Assembly (NCBI RefSeq): GCF_030063135.1
Contig: NZ_JASISO010000012.1
Location: 1 to 64,000 of the forward strand
DNA: 64,000 bases
From: Streptomyces sp. G-G2
GTDB lineage: Bacteria > Actinomycetota > Actinomycetes > Streptomycetales > Streptomycetaceae
Reading direction: 5' to 3'
Under the pieces are notes generated by a model, which saw only the letters and a program-made list of their open reading frames with translations, had not been told where the DNA came from and made no database searches. Numbering within the stretch: the first letter of the stretch is position 1; every line of letters begins with the position of its first letter. The position numbers were made by a program, and so were the translations under genes. Positions 32,814 to 41,182 of the stretch are shown here, in pieces.

Positions 32814-32924
32814 CCTGGGGAATCTCTGGGCCGTTGGTCACGTAGTTGGTCACGCCACAGCCCAGAAAAGCAGAAAACCCCACGTGAAGTGGGGTCTCAG
32901 CTGGTGTCCGAGGGGGGACTTGAA
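32729..32924. repeat. Right 196-bp direct repeat (att-right side)
   Basis: Matches 28701-28896. It includes the integrase 3' end, two GTTGGTCACG repeats (32833, 32845), the tRNA terminator hairpin and the tRNA-Leu 3' end to 32924. The tRNA continues intact beyond it, so this is the att side holding the functional gene. Confidence 0.8.
32874..32894 (-). terminator. tRNA-Leu terminator
   Basis: On the minus strand CCCCAC and GTGGGG arms (loop TTCAC) are followed by a short T run. A duplicate lies in the left repeat (28844-28866). Confidence 0.65.
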
Positions 32925-32989
32925 CCCCCACGCCCGATAAAGGGCACTAGCACCTCAAGCTAGCGCGTCTGCCATTCCGCCACCCGGAC
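32902..32989 (-). tRNA. tRNA-Leu (anticodon GAG)
   Basis: 88 nt including encoded CCA. The acceptor stem GTCCGGG pairs with CTCGGAC (one G-U). Anticodon stem-loop CTAGC-TTGAGGT-GCTAG gives anticodon GAG, the variable arm is long as in class II tRNAs, and the T loop is GGTTCAAGTCC. The 3' end is duplicated at 28881-28896, marking the integration target. Confidence 0.93.
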
Positions 32990-33157
32990 AAGGTGTCTGT
33001 CTCGCGTCCCTCGCGGGCCGTTCCGACGTGGAAAACATTACCAAACATTCCGGGGTGCCCGATCACACCCCCCGGTGACCGGGGATCGCCCTTGGGCGGA
33101 GCCGTCCGGAGCGGGAGGATGGGGGCAGTTCGGTACTGATCAGTGGGAGGAAGCAGC

Positions 33158-34483
33158 GTGAGCGAGTCGAGCGCGGGCAGGACCGTCTCCGGCGAGGACG
33201 AGGTCGTCGACCTCTGCCGGGACCTCATCCGGATCGACACCAGCAACTACGGCGACCACTCCGGTCCCGGTGAGCGCAAGGCGGCCGAGTGGGTCGCCGA
33301 GCAGCTCGCCGAGGTGGGACTCGAGCCGCAGATCTTCGAGTCGCACAAGGGCCGGGCCTCCACCGTGGCCCGGATCGAGGGCGAGGACCGCTCGCGGCCC
33401 GCCCTGCTGATCCACGGCCACACCGACGTCGTCCCGGCCAACGCCGCGGACTGGACGTACGACCCCTTCGCGGGCGAGATCGCCGACGGCTGCCTGTGGG
33501 GCCGCGGGGCGGTCGACATGAAGGACATGGACGCGATGACCCTGGCGGTCGTGCGCGACCGGATGCGCAGCGGCCGCAAGCCTCCCCGGGACATCGTGCT
33601 CGCCTTCCTCGCGGACGAGGAGGCGGGCGGCATCTACGGCGCGCGTCACCTCGTCGACAAGCACCCCGGGCTCTTCGAGGGGGTCACCGAGGCGATCGGC
33701 GAGGTCGGCGGCTTCTCGTTCACCGTCAACGAGAACCTGCGGCTGTACCTGGTGGAGACCGCCCAGAAGGGCATGCACTGGATGCGCCTCACCGTGGACG
33801 GCACCGCGGGCCACGGTTCGATGACCAACAACGACAACGCCATCACGGAGCTGTGCGAGGCCGTGGGCCGCCTCGGCCGCCACACGTGGCCGGTGAGGGT
33901 CACCAAGACCGTACGGTCCTTCCTGGACGAGCTGTCGGACGCCCTCGGCACCCCGCTGGACCCCGACGACATGGACGCGACGCTCGCCAAGCTCGGCGGC
34001 ATCGCCAAGATGGTCGGCGCCACCCTGCGCAACTCGGCCGCCCCGACCATGCTCGGCGCGGGCTACAAGGTCAACGTCATCCCCGGCCAGGCCACCGCGC
34101 ACGTCGACGGGCGCTTCCTGCCCGGTTACGAGGACGAGTTCTTCGCCGACCTCGACCGGATCCTCGGCCCGCGCGTCCAGCGGGAGGACGTGCACGGGGA
34201 CAAGGCCCTGGAGACGTCCTTCGACGGCCGGCTCGTGGACGCCATGCAGACGGCGCTGAAGGCCCACGACCCGATCGCGCGCGCGGTGCCGTACATGCTC
34301 TCCGGCGGTACGGACGCCAAGTCCTTCGACGACCTCGGGATCCGCTGCTTCGGCTTCGCGCCGCTCCAGCTGCCGCCGGAGCTGGACTTCGCCGGAATGT
34401 TCCACGGGGTGGACGAGCGGGTGCCGCTGGAGGGGCTGAAGTTCGGCGTGCGGGTCCTCGACCGGTTCATCGACGAGTCCTGA
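33158..34483 (+). CDS. M20-family metallopeptidase (dipeptidase/deacylase type)
   Basis: 441 residues. LLIHGHTDVVP carries the first metal His and Asp, WGRGAVDMKDM the next, and LADEEAGG the general-base Glu pair; a late GGTDAK and FHGVDERV give the remaining ligands. The family removes amino acids or acyl groups from peptides in a two-zinc site. GTG 33158 follows GGGAGGAAGC; a start 15 bp upstream is unlikely. No transport signal, so cytoplasmic. Specific substrate unknown. Confidence 0.9.
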   Translation: MSESSAGRTVSGEDEVVDLCRDLIRIDTSNYGDHSGPGERKAAEWVAEQLAEVGLEPQIFESHKGRASTVARIEGEDRSRPALLIHGHTDVVPANAADWTYDPFAGEIADGCLWGRGAVDMKDMDAMTLAVVRDRMRSGRKPPRDIVLAFLADEEAGGIYGARHLVDKHPGLFEGVTEAIGEVGGFSFTVNENLRLYLVETAQKGMHWMRLTVDGTAGHGSMTNNDNAITELCEAVGRLGRHTWPVRVTKTVRSFLDELSDALGTPLDPDDMDATLAKLGGIAKMVGATLRNSAAPTMLGAGYKVNVIPGQATAHVDGRFLPGYEDEFFADLDRILGPRVQREDVHGDKALETSFDGRLVDAMQTALKAHDPIARAVPYMLSGGTDAKSFDDLGIRCFGFAPLQLPPELDFAGMFHGVDERVPLEGLKFGVRVLDRFIDES

Positions 34484-34543
34484 CGCCCGGGAATCGGAAA
34501 CGTGTGCGGATTCCACTGAGAAGAGTGAATGCGCTCATACGCT

Positions 34544-34571
34544 CGTAGCCCCGGTGGGAACTCCTCGTTAC
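34544..34571 (+). promoter_or_regulatory. Sigma-BldN-like promoter upstream of chpH
   Basis: CGTAGC, 16 bp, CGTTAC resembles the CGTAAC-N16-CGTTGA pattern reported for sigma BldN targets, and chaplin genes are known targets. The match is 5 of 6 and 4 of 6. Confidence 0.35.
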
Positions 34572-34619
34572 AGGTGGTGCGGTCCGCGGCTGGTACCGCA
34601 TTGCCTACTAGGAGGAACA

Positions 34620-34853
34620 ATGATCAAGAAGGTTGTCGCCGCTGCGGCTGCCACTGGTGGCCTCGTACTCGCTGGTGCGGGTCTGGCTGTCGCCGACGCC
34701 GGTGCCCAGGGTGCGGCCATCGGTTCCCCCGGTGTTGCCTCGGGCAACGTCATCCAGGTTCCCGTCCACGTTCCCGTGAACGTGTGCGGCAACACGATCT
34801 CCGTGATCGGTCTGCTGAACCCGGCTTTCGGCAACACCTGCGTCAACAGCTGA
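34620..34853 (+). CDS. chpH: Chaplin ChpH
   Basis: 77 residues, the length of S. coelicolor ChpH. A Sec signal peptide (KKVVAAAAATGGLVLAGAG, cleaved near residue 26) is followed by one chaplin domain: GSPGVASGNVIQVPVHVPVN, CGNTISVIGLLNPAFGNTC with the two disulfide Cys. Chaplins form amyloid fibres on aerial hyphae and lower surface tension. GGAGGA precedes ATG 34620. Next to it lies a larger wall-anchored chaplin. Confidence 0.95.
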   Translation: MIKKVVAAAAATGGLVLAGAGLAVADAGAQGAAIGSPGVASGNVIQVPVHVPVNVCGNTISVIGLLNPAFGNTCVNS

Positions 34854-34867
34854 CGCTCTGAAGTCCC

Positions 34868-34899
34868 GGCCCCGGAGCGCGTCCCAGCGCTCCGGGGCC
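34868..34899 (+). terminator. chpH terminator
   Basis: GGCCCCGGAGCGC and GCGCTCCGGGGCC form a perfect 13-bp stem with a 6-nt loop, 14 bp after the stop codon. Confidence 0.8.
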
Positions 34900-35030
34900 G
34901 TAGGTCTTTCCGGACTGTTTTCCGGACTGCTTTCTTCGGCGTACGAGGCGGGGAAGCCCGTACGGCCAGTACGTCGATTCGAAACGAACGTACAGATCCG
35001 CGCGCGGATCAGGGTAGGGGACACGGACAC

Positions 35031-35684
35031 ATGCGACACATCCGACGGCAGCAGACCGGCAGGAAGACGCTGATCACCATGGCGGCGGCGGGCGGGATGC
35101 TCGCCCTGGGCGGTGGCTACGCCCACGCCGACGCCGGTGCGGGTGCGGGCGCCTCCGGGCACGCTGCGGACTCACCGGGACTGCTGTCCGGGAACGCCCT
35201 GCAGGCTCCCGTGGACGCCCCGGCGAACCTCTGCGGGAACACCGTGACGGTGGTGGGGGCGCTGAACCCCGCCTTCGGCAACCACTGCGGGAACACCTCG
35301 GGCCACCCGAGCGGCCACCAGGGCCAGACCCACCCGGACGAGCCGCGCGACTCCGACGGCGGCCACGGCGGGAACCCGGGTACTCCGGGCGGCCACGGCG
35401 GCGATCACGGCGGGAACCCCGGAACCCCGGGCGGGCACGGCGGCAACTCCGGTACCCCGGGCGGCAACTCCGCTACGCCCGGCGGGAACCCCGGTACGCC
35501 GGGCACCCCCGGTACGGGCACCGGGACCCCGGTCGGCTACCCGGGAACCCCGAGCGGGAGCGGAACCGGTGGGGAGCTGGCCGCCACCGGTTCCGACGGC
35601 TTCGCCGGGGCGGCCGTACCGCTCGCGGGCGGGATGCTGCTGGCGGGCGCCCTGCTCTACCGGCGCGCCCGCAACGCCGCCTGA
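35031..35684 (+). CDS. Cell-wall-anchored long chaplin with a single chaplin domain
   Basis: 217 residues. Signal peptide (about 1-34), one chaplin domain with LSGNALQAPVDAPANLCGNT and LNPAFGNHCGN, then a Gly/Pro/Thr/His linker of repeated NPGTPGGHGG-like units (about residues 100-185). The end carries LAATGSDG, matching sortase LAxTG, followed by a hydrophobic segment and RRARNAA. S. coelicolor long chaplins ChpA-C have two chaplin domains, so this resembles ChpC by position next to chpH but has only one. The linker is encoded by tandem repeats. Confidence 0.88.
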   Translation: MRHIRRQQTGRKTLITMAAAGGMLALGGGYAHADAGAGAGASGHAADSPGLLSGNALQAPVDAPANLCGNTVTVVGALNPAFGNHCGNTSGHPSGHQGQTHPDEPRDSDGGHGGNPGTPGGHGGDHGGNPGTPGGHGGNSGTPGGNSATPGGNPGTPGTPGTGTGTPVGYPGTPSGSGTGGELAATGSDGFAGAAVPLAGGMLLAGALLYRRARNAA

Positions 35685-35719
35685 CGACGGCTCGACGACC
35701 GGTCCGGCGGCCGGTTCAC

Positions 35720-35749
35720 GACGCGGGTCCCGTTTCCGGGGCCCGCGTC
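35720..35749. terminator. Bidirectional terminator between the long chaplin and DUF5703 genes
   Basis: GACGCGGGTCCCG and CGGGGCCCGCGTC pair over 13 bp with one G-U and a TTTC loop. Its right arm overlaps the DUF5703 stop codon. Confidence 0.75.
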
Positions 35750-35936
35750 ACCACGTCGCGCGTATCTGTCGGATGATCCGGCGCCGCAACCGCACCCGGC
35801 GACTTCCGTCCCGGTGCAGTGTGAGCCGGTCAAGTTCCCAGTTCCCGTACTCGGCATGGTCGGTCAGCAGCCGGGTCGCCTCCTTGCGTGGCACACCCCG
35901 GGGCACGTACACGTCGACAAATTCGTATTCCGGCAT
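35748..35936 (-). CDS. DUF5703 family protein
   Basis: 62 residues: YEFVDVYVPRGVPRKEATRL opens it, and basic RVRLRRRIIRQIRATW ends it. The family is widespread in actinomycetes and of unknown function. It is divergent from the 219-aa gene with 47 bp between starts. Confidence 0.75.
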   Translation of the reverse strand: MPEYEFVDVYVPRGVPRKEATRLLTDHAEYGNWELDRLTLHRDGSRRVRLRRRIIRQIRATW

Positions 35937-35983
35937 CGCATCTATTGTGCAGACGGAGCCCCGCTACGGATAGCGTCTGCTCT

Positions 35984-36643
35984 ATGTCTGATGCCGCTCT
36001 GCCCACTGTTGCCGAGGTACGCGCCGCCGCCGAGGCCGTCAAGACCGCGCTGGACCGTCACCTCGCGGCGGTCGAGGGCAGGTCCGGAGACGATGATCCG
36101 GCCGTCTACGCCGCGTTCAACGAACTCGCCACCGCCGCCGAGGAGTACGACGAACTCCTTTACGACCGCTACGACGAGGTCACACCCTTCGAGATCCCCG
36201 CCACCGAGGACGGGGTCCCGTACACCGGCCCCGCCGACCCCACCGCCTTCAGCGTGCTGATCCGCCGCGACTACGTGGTGGCCGAACCGCACCGGCTGAT
36301 CGCCCAGGCCGGGCGGGTCGCCGCGCACGACCGGGACGCCGAACGCGTCCACGACGGCGGCACGGGGGGCGCGCTCGGCGTCCTGTTCGGTGAGTACGAG
36401 CCGGACGAGATCGCCTCCCGCTACAAGGAGTTCGGCCTGGAGGAGGGCGACTCGACCCTCTGGCTCGCGGCCTCCGAGGAAGCCGCCGAACCGGGGGAGT
36501 GGCTCAACTCGCCGTTCGACCACGCCGATCCGCAGTCCGTGCTCCACCGCTTCGACGTCAGCTCCGTCTTCGACGACGAGTTCGACGAGGACGACGCCGA
36601 GCACACGGACCTCGAACCGGCCGCCCTGGAGGCCGAGCACTGA
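35984..36643 (+). CDS. Conserved acidic protein of unknown function
   Basis: 219 residues. Helical N-terminal half (residues 8-60), then PFEIPATEDGVPYTGPADPT and AFSVLIRRDYVVAEP. The C-terminal 30 residues are Asp/Glu-rich. TAGCGT ends seven bases before ATG 35984, so a leaderless transcript is likely. No catalytic motif recognised. Terminator follows at 36650. Confidence 0.7.
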   Translation: MSDAALPTVAEVRAAAEAVKTALDRHLAAVEGRSGDDDPAVYAAFNELATAAEEYDELLYDRYDEVTPFEIPATEDGVPYTGPADPTAFSVLIRRDYVVAEPHRLIAQAGRVAAHDRDAERVHDGGTGGALGVLFGEYEPDEIASRYKEFGLEEGDSTLWLAASEEAAEPGEWLNSPFDHADPQSVLHRFDVSSVFDDEFDEDDAEHTDLEPAALEAEH

Positions 36644-36649
36644 GTCCGC

Positions 36650-36696
36650 GGGCCCCGTTCCCCCGCGCCGGTCCACGGCGCGGGGGACCGGGGCCC
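36650..36696. terminator. Strong bidirectional terminator
   Basis: The 21-nt arms at 36650-36670 and 36676-36696 pair with one G-T, and the loop is GTCCA. It separates the convergent 219-aa gene and the RecD-like gene. Confidence 0.85.
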
Positions 36697-36701
36697 CTCG
36701 C

Positions 36702-39014
36702 TCACTCCGCCAGGTCCCCGGCCGCGGCGGCGGCCGTCAGGGCCCGCAGGAGGCCCGTCAGCCGCGTCGTACGCGGCTTCGCCGCGACCTCCGCCACCGC
36801 GCGCGGCAGCGCCTGGTCCACGCCGTGCACCACGGACAGGTGGCGCTCGGCCCGGCCGAAGGCCGTGTACACCCAGTCCCGGGAGAGCGCGTCGGCCGCG
36901 TCACCGGGCAGGACGACGACCACGCCCGGCCAGCGGGAGCCGACGGCCTGGTGGGCCGTGACCGCCCAGCCGTGCCGCACCAGCTGCTCCACCCGCTCCT
37001 TCGGCACGACGACCGGGCCGCCCGCGCCGGGGCAGTCCAGGTGGAGCCCCTGGGCGTCGGCGGTGACCACCCGGCCCGGCAGCGCGCGGCCCGGCGAGGG
37101 CACGTACACGACCCGGTCGCCGGGGTCGAAGCCGCCGAACCGGCCGGGGCCGGGGTTCAGCCGCTCCTTGAGCGCGGTGTTCAGCGCCCGGGTACCCGCC
37201 GAGCCGCCGTGGCCCGGGGTGATGACCTGGACCCCGTCCGCCGGGATCCCGAAGGCGCGCGGTACGGACTCGGCCACCAGCTGCACCGTGCGGTGCACGG
37301 CCTCCCCGGCGTCGCGCACCGGGACGATGACGACCTCCTTGCCCGGGGCCTCGACCGCGAGCAGCTCACCGGCGCCGACCCCGGAGACCAGCTCGCCGAG
37401 CGGGCCGGGATCGGGCACGCGGGAGGCGATCTGCGGGCAGGCGCGGGCCGCCAGTACGTCCGCGAACACCCGCCCCGCGCCCGCCGATCCGAGCACCCCG
37501 GGGTCACCGGACAGCACCAGCCGGGCCCCGTCGGGGACGGATTCGACGAGCGCGGCGGCGCTCTCCACATCGAGCTGCGGGGCGTCGGCGACGACCAGGA
37601 GGTCCAGGGCGAGCTGGCCGTCCCCGTCCCGGCCGGGGCCCTCGGTCCCGGCCAGCAGCCCCGTGACGGTCGCGGCGCCCTCACCCGCGAGGTCCCGGGC
37701 GGCGGGCGCGTGCGTGGCCAGCCAGGCGCGCAGGCCGAGCGCGCGGGCGGTGGCCAGCAGGGCCAGCGGCTCGGCGCGGGCCGCCTCGCCGCCGGTGTGG
37801 GTGACCAGGCCGTGGCCCGCGACGGCGCGGATCAGCTCGGCGGCGCCGGGTCCCGGGGCGGCCTTCGCCCACGCCTGCGGGTCGGCGGCCGCGCCGAAGG
37901 TGTTGACCAGTCGGGCCAGGCCGTCGGCGAGGCTCTCCTCGGCCAGGGCGCAGCCCTCCAGGCCCACCAGGACCTTGACCGGCTGCTCCTCGCCCTCGGC
38001 CACGGGCTCGCCGACGGGTTCCTGGAAGACGAGGACGGTGCCTTCGCCGATGGCCTGCTCCAGGGCCTCGGCCGGGTCGGGCACGGCGTACTGGCCGAGG
38101 GCGGCGGACAGTACGGCCGCCTCCAGCGCGGTGTGCCCCTTCAGGGCCGCCTGGGCCAGCAGCCAGGCCACCAGGGCTGCCGTCCGGCGCTCGTCCCCGG
38201 GACCGCAGTCCGCGCCGAGCAGGGCGCGGGCGAACCCGTCGGCCTGGGTGGGGCGGACCCCGGGGACGGCCAGCAGCTGCCAGGGGTCCTCGGTGAGCCG
38301 CCCGGCGGCGTCCTCGCCGAGGGCCTCGGCGGCCTGGGCGGCGATGGCCTCGGGGCCGCCGGTACGGGCGAGCAGGGCCCGTACCGCTTCGACGGCCTCG
38401 GCGGGCGCCACGGGACGCGGTGCGGCGCGGGGCCGGTCCACGGGGACGGGCGCCGGATCCGGAGTCCGGCGGGGCGCTGCCGGGGCGTCGTCGAAGTAGC
38501 GGGACGGCGGCTTCTCCCCGCCCTCCACGGCCCGTACGGCGGCCATCAGGTCCGCCGCCGCGCCGCTGAGCTTGGCCCCCGCTTCGACCGGAGCAGACCG
38601 CTCCGCCTTGCGCCGGGCGATCCGCTCCCGCTCGACCTTCTGCGCGGCCAGCTCGGCCGCCGCCTCGCTGACGGCGGGCGCCGCCTCCCCGGCCTGCGCG
38701 GGCACCTCCGCGCCGCCGCCATCGTCGGCCTCGGCCGCGTCGTCGCCCGGACCACCGTCCGAGGCGCCCGCCTCACCGTCGCCCGGACCGTCGCCCGGAC
38801 CGTCGCCCGGGGCGTCGGCAGAGTCCGGACCGGCGTCCGAGGCGTCAGCCGCGCCGTCACCCGCGCCGTCGGGCGGCCCGTCGGGCGGGGAGCCGGGCGC
38901 GGTGGCGGGGGTGTCGCCCGGGGTGCCGGGGTCGGGCGCGGCGGCTTCGGCCGGGGCGTCCGGGCCGGAGGCGTCGGCCTCCGGGGGCGGCGGGTCCGTG
39001 CGGTCCGTACTCAC
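36702..39014 (-). CDS. RecD2-like protein lacking the P-loop
   Basis: 770 residues. The first 180 residues are Asp/Pro/Gly/Ala-rich and likely disordered. The middle has a helix-hairpin-helix type region (PWQLLAVPGVRPTQADGFAR). The C-terminal UvrD_C-like part shows VITPGHGGSAGTRALNTAL, FDPGDRVVYVPSPG, TAHQAVGSRWPGVVVVLPGD and YTAFGRAERHLSVV, as in RecD2. Walker A GGxGxGKT is absent: the position reads HTGGEAARAEPL. Walker B is also weak (VVADAPQLD). It is probably a non-hydrolysing DNA-binding relic or partner. GTG 39014 overlaps the stop of the aldo/keto reductase gene. Confidence 0.75.
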   Translation of the reverse strand: MSTDRTDPPPPEADASGPDAPAEAAAPDPGTPGDTPATAPGSPPDGPPDGAGDGAADASDAGPDSADAPGDGPGDGPGDGEAGASDGGPGDDAAEADDGGGAEVPAQAGEAAPAVSEAAAELAAQKVERERIARRKAERSAPVEAGAKLSGAAADLMAAVRAVEGGEKPPSRYFDDAPAAPRRTPDPAPVPVDRPRAAPRPVAPAEAVEAVRALLARTGGPEAIAAQAAEALGEDAAGRLTEDPWQLLAVPGVRPTQADGFARALLGADCGPGDERRTAALVAWLLAQAALKGHTALEAAVLSAALGQYAVPDPAEALEQAIGEGTVLVFQEPVGEPVAEGEEQPVKVLVGLEGCALAEESLADGLARLVNTFGAAADPQAWAKAAPGPGAAELIRAVAGHGLVTHTGGEAARAEPLALLATARALGLRAWLATHAPAARDLAGEGAATVTGLLAGTEGPGRDGDGQLALDLLVVADAPQLDVESAAALVESVPDGARLVLSGDPGVLGSAGAGRVFADVLAARACPQIASRVPDPGPLGELVSGVGAGELLAVEAPGKEVVIVPVRDAGEAVHRTVQLVAESVPRAFGIPADGVQVITPGHGGSAGTRALNTALKERLNPGPGRFGGFDPGDRVVYVPSPGRALPGRVVTADAQGLHLDCPGAGGPVVVPKERVEQLVRHGWAVTAHQAVGSRWPGVVVVLPGDAADALSRDWVYTAFGRAERHLSVVHGVDQALPRAVAEVAAKPRTTRLTGLLRALTAAAAAGDLAE

Positions 39015-40003
39015 AGCGTGCTCCAGTCCTGATCGGGGTAGCGGTGCACGGGCGCCGAGACGTCGTCCAGCGCGCGGCAGATCTCCTCGGGAAGACTAAG
39101 GGCCTCCACCGACAGGGCCGCGCCGAGCTGGGCCGACGTACGGGCCCCGACGATCGGCGCGACGACCCCCGGGCGGTCGCGGATCCACGCGAGGGCCACC
39201 TGGAGCGGGGTCACGGCCAGCCCGCGGGCCGCCGTCGCGACCGCGTCCACGATCCGGCTCGCCGTCTCGTCCAGGTAGGGCTCCACGAACGCCGCCAGGG
39301 ATTCCGAGGCTCCACGGGAGTCCGCCGGCACGCCCTCGCGGTATTTCCCGGTGAGGACCCCGCGCCCCAGCGGGGACGACGGCAGCAGCCCGACGCCCAG
39401 GTCCAGCGCGGCGGGCAGCACCTCGCGCTCCACGCCCCGCTGGAGCAGGGAGTACTCCATCTGGGTGGACGCCAGCCGGTTGCGCGGGCCCGGCGCCGCC
39501 AGCTGCCACGTCGCCGCCTTGGCCAGCTGCCAGCCGGAGAAGCCGGTCACCCCCACGTACCGGGCCCGCCCGCTGCCGACCGCGAGGTCCAGCGCGTGCA
39601 GGGTCTCCTCCAGCGGGGTCCCCGCGTCGAAGGCGTGGACCTGCCAGAGGTCGACGTGGTCCGTGCCGAGGCGGGCCAGGGAGTCGTCCAGCGCCGCCAG
39701 CAGGTGCCCGCGCGAGCAGTCCGCGCGCCGCTCCGGGTCGGGGACCCCGCCCGCCTTGGTGGCGATCACCAGGTCCCGGCGCGGCACCAGCCCGTCCAGC
39801 AGCCGCCCCAGCAGGTACTCCGCCTCACCGTCCCCGTACACATCGGCCGTGTCGACGAGCGTGCCGCCCGCCTCCCAGAAGGCCTTCAGCTGTTCGGCGG
39901 CGGCTTCCTCGCCCTGTCCCCCCGCGGACCGGCCCCAGGTGAGGGTGCCGAGGCCGATCCGGGACACGCGCAAGCCGGTGCGGCCGAGATGCCTGTGCTC
40001 CAT
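39011..40003 (-). CDS. Aldo/keto reductase
   Basis: 330 residues. GLGTLTWGRSAGGQGEE, LVDTADVYGDGEAEYLLGRLL with the catalytic Asp/Tyr, and the KAGG Lys are in place, and late GARTSAQLGAAL binds NADPH. It reduces aldehydes or ketones. Start ATG 40003; TACGCT ends 8 bases upstream (40012-40017), suggesting a leaderless transcript. It is followed by the RecD-like gene, coupled by GTGA overlap. Confidence 0.88.
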   Translation of the reverse strand: MEHRHLGRTGLRVSRIGLGTLTWGRSAGGQGEEAAAEQLKAFWEAGGTLVDTADVYGDGEAEYLLGRLLDGLVPRRDLVIATKAGGVPDPERRADCSRGHLLAALDDSLARLGTDHVDLWQVHAFDAGTPLEETLHALDLAVGSGRARYVGVTGFSGWQLAKAATWQLAAPGPRNRLASTQMEYSLLQRGVEREVLPAALDLGVGLLPSSPLGRGVLTGKYREGVPADSRGASESLAAFVEPYLDETASRIVDAVATAARGLAVTPLQVALAWIRDRPGVVAPIVGARTSAQLGAALSVEALSLPEEICRALDDVSAPVHRYPDQDWSTL

Positions 40004-40132
40004 GAGCGCTGAGCGTACTGCGGTACCCACGGGGCACTGACGGATGGTGTCCCGGCGCGCTAGAGTCCCCGGGAACAGCGACGTTACTCATCAGTACACA
40101 CGTGTACCGGCTTACGGCTCAAAGGGGACGAC

Positions 40133-41182
40133 ATGCGGCTCGGCATCAATCTCGGCTACTGGGGCGCCGGCATGGACGCCGACAACCTGGCGGTCGCCCA
40201 GGAGGCCGACCGCCTCGGTTACGACGTGTGCTGGGCCGCCGAGGCCTACGGCTCGGATGCCCCGACCGTCCTCGCCTGGGTCGCCGCGCAGACCGAACGC
40301 ATCGACATCGGCTCCGCGATCCTCCAGATCCCGGCCCGCCAGCCCGCGATGACCGCGATGACCGCGGCCACCCTGGACTCCCTCTCCGGCGGCCGCTTCC
40401 GCCTCGGCCTCGGCGTCTCCGGTCCGCAGGTCTCCGAGGGCTGGTACGGCGTCAAGTTCGACAAGCCGCTGGCCCGCACCCGCGAGTACGTCGAGATCGT
40501 CCGCAAGGCCATGAGCCGCGAGCGCCTCTCGCACGACGGCGAGCACTGGACCCTGCCGCTGCCCGGCGGCCCCGGCAAGCCCCTCAAGCTCACCGTGCAC
40601 CCCACGCGCGAGCACATCCCGCTCTACATCGCCGCCATCGGGCCCAAGAACCTGGAGCAGACCGGCGAGATCGCCGACGGCGCGCTGCTGATCTTCCCGG
40701 CCGCAGAGCACCTGGAGGCCACCGCCCTCACCCACATCCGGGCGGGCCGCGAGAAGGCCGGGCTGACGATGGAGGGCTTCGACGTCTGCCCGACCGTCCC
40801 GCTCGCCGTGGGCGACGACGTGAACGCGCTCGCCGACACGTTCCGCCCCTACACCGCCCTGTACGTCGGCGGCATGGGCAGCCGGAAGCAGAACTTCTAC
40901 AACCAGCTCGCCCAGCGCATGGGCTACGAGAAGGAAGCCGCCGAGATCCAGGACAAGTACCTGGAGGGCGACAAGACGGGCGCGGCCGCCGCGATCCCGC
41001 ACTCGCTGATCGACTCCACCACGCTGCTCGGCTCGGTGGAGCGGATCGCCGACAAGATGACGGCCTACGCCGAGGCCGGGGTCACCACGCTGACGCTCGC
41101 CCCCGCCGGATTCACCCTGGAGGAGCGGATCACCGCCCTGCGCACCGGCACCGAAGCCCTGGAACGGGCCGGACTGGCCTAG
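40133..41182 (+). CDS. LLM-class F420-dependent oxidoreductase
   Basis: 349 residues. MRLGINLGYWGAGMDADNLA opens the TIM barrel, WAAEAYGSDAPTVLAW follows, and RFRLGLGVSGPQVSEGWYG is the LLM F420 signature. These enzymes use F420 in actinomycetes for hydride transfer, replacing FMN. Ribosome site GGGGACG precedes ATG 40133. The stop codon is inside the left arm of the inverted-repeat element at 41178-41300. Confidence 0.88.
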   Translation: MRLGINLGYWGAGMDADNLAVAQEADRLGYDVCWAAEAYGSDAPTVLAWVAAQTERIDIGSAILQIPARQPAMTAMTAATLDSLSGGRFRLGLGVSGPQVSEGWYGVKFDKPLARTREYVEIVRKAMSRERLSHDGEHWTLPLPGGPGKPLKLTVHPTREHIPLYIAAIGPKNLEQTGEIADGALLIFPAAEHLEATALTHIRAGREKAGLTMEGFDVCPTVPLAVGDDVNALADTFRPYTALYVGGMGSRKQNFYNQLAQRMGYEKEAAEIQDKYLEGDKTGAAAAIPHSLIDSTTLLGSVERIADKMTAYAEAGVTTLTLAPAGFTLEERITALRTGTEALERAGLA

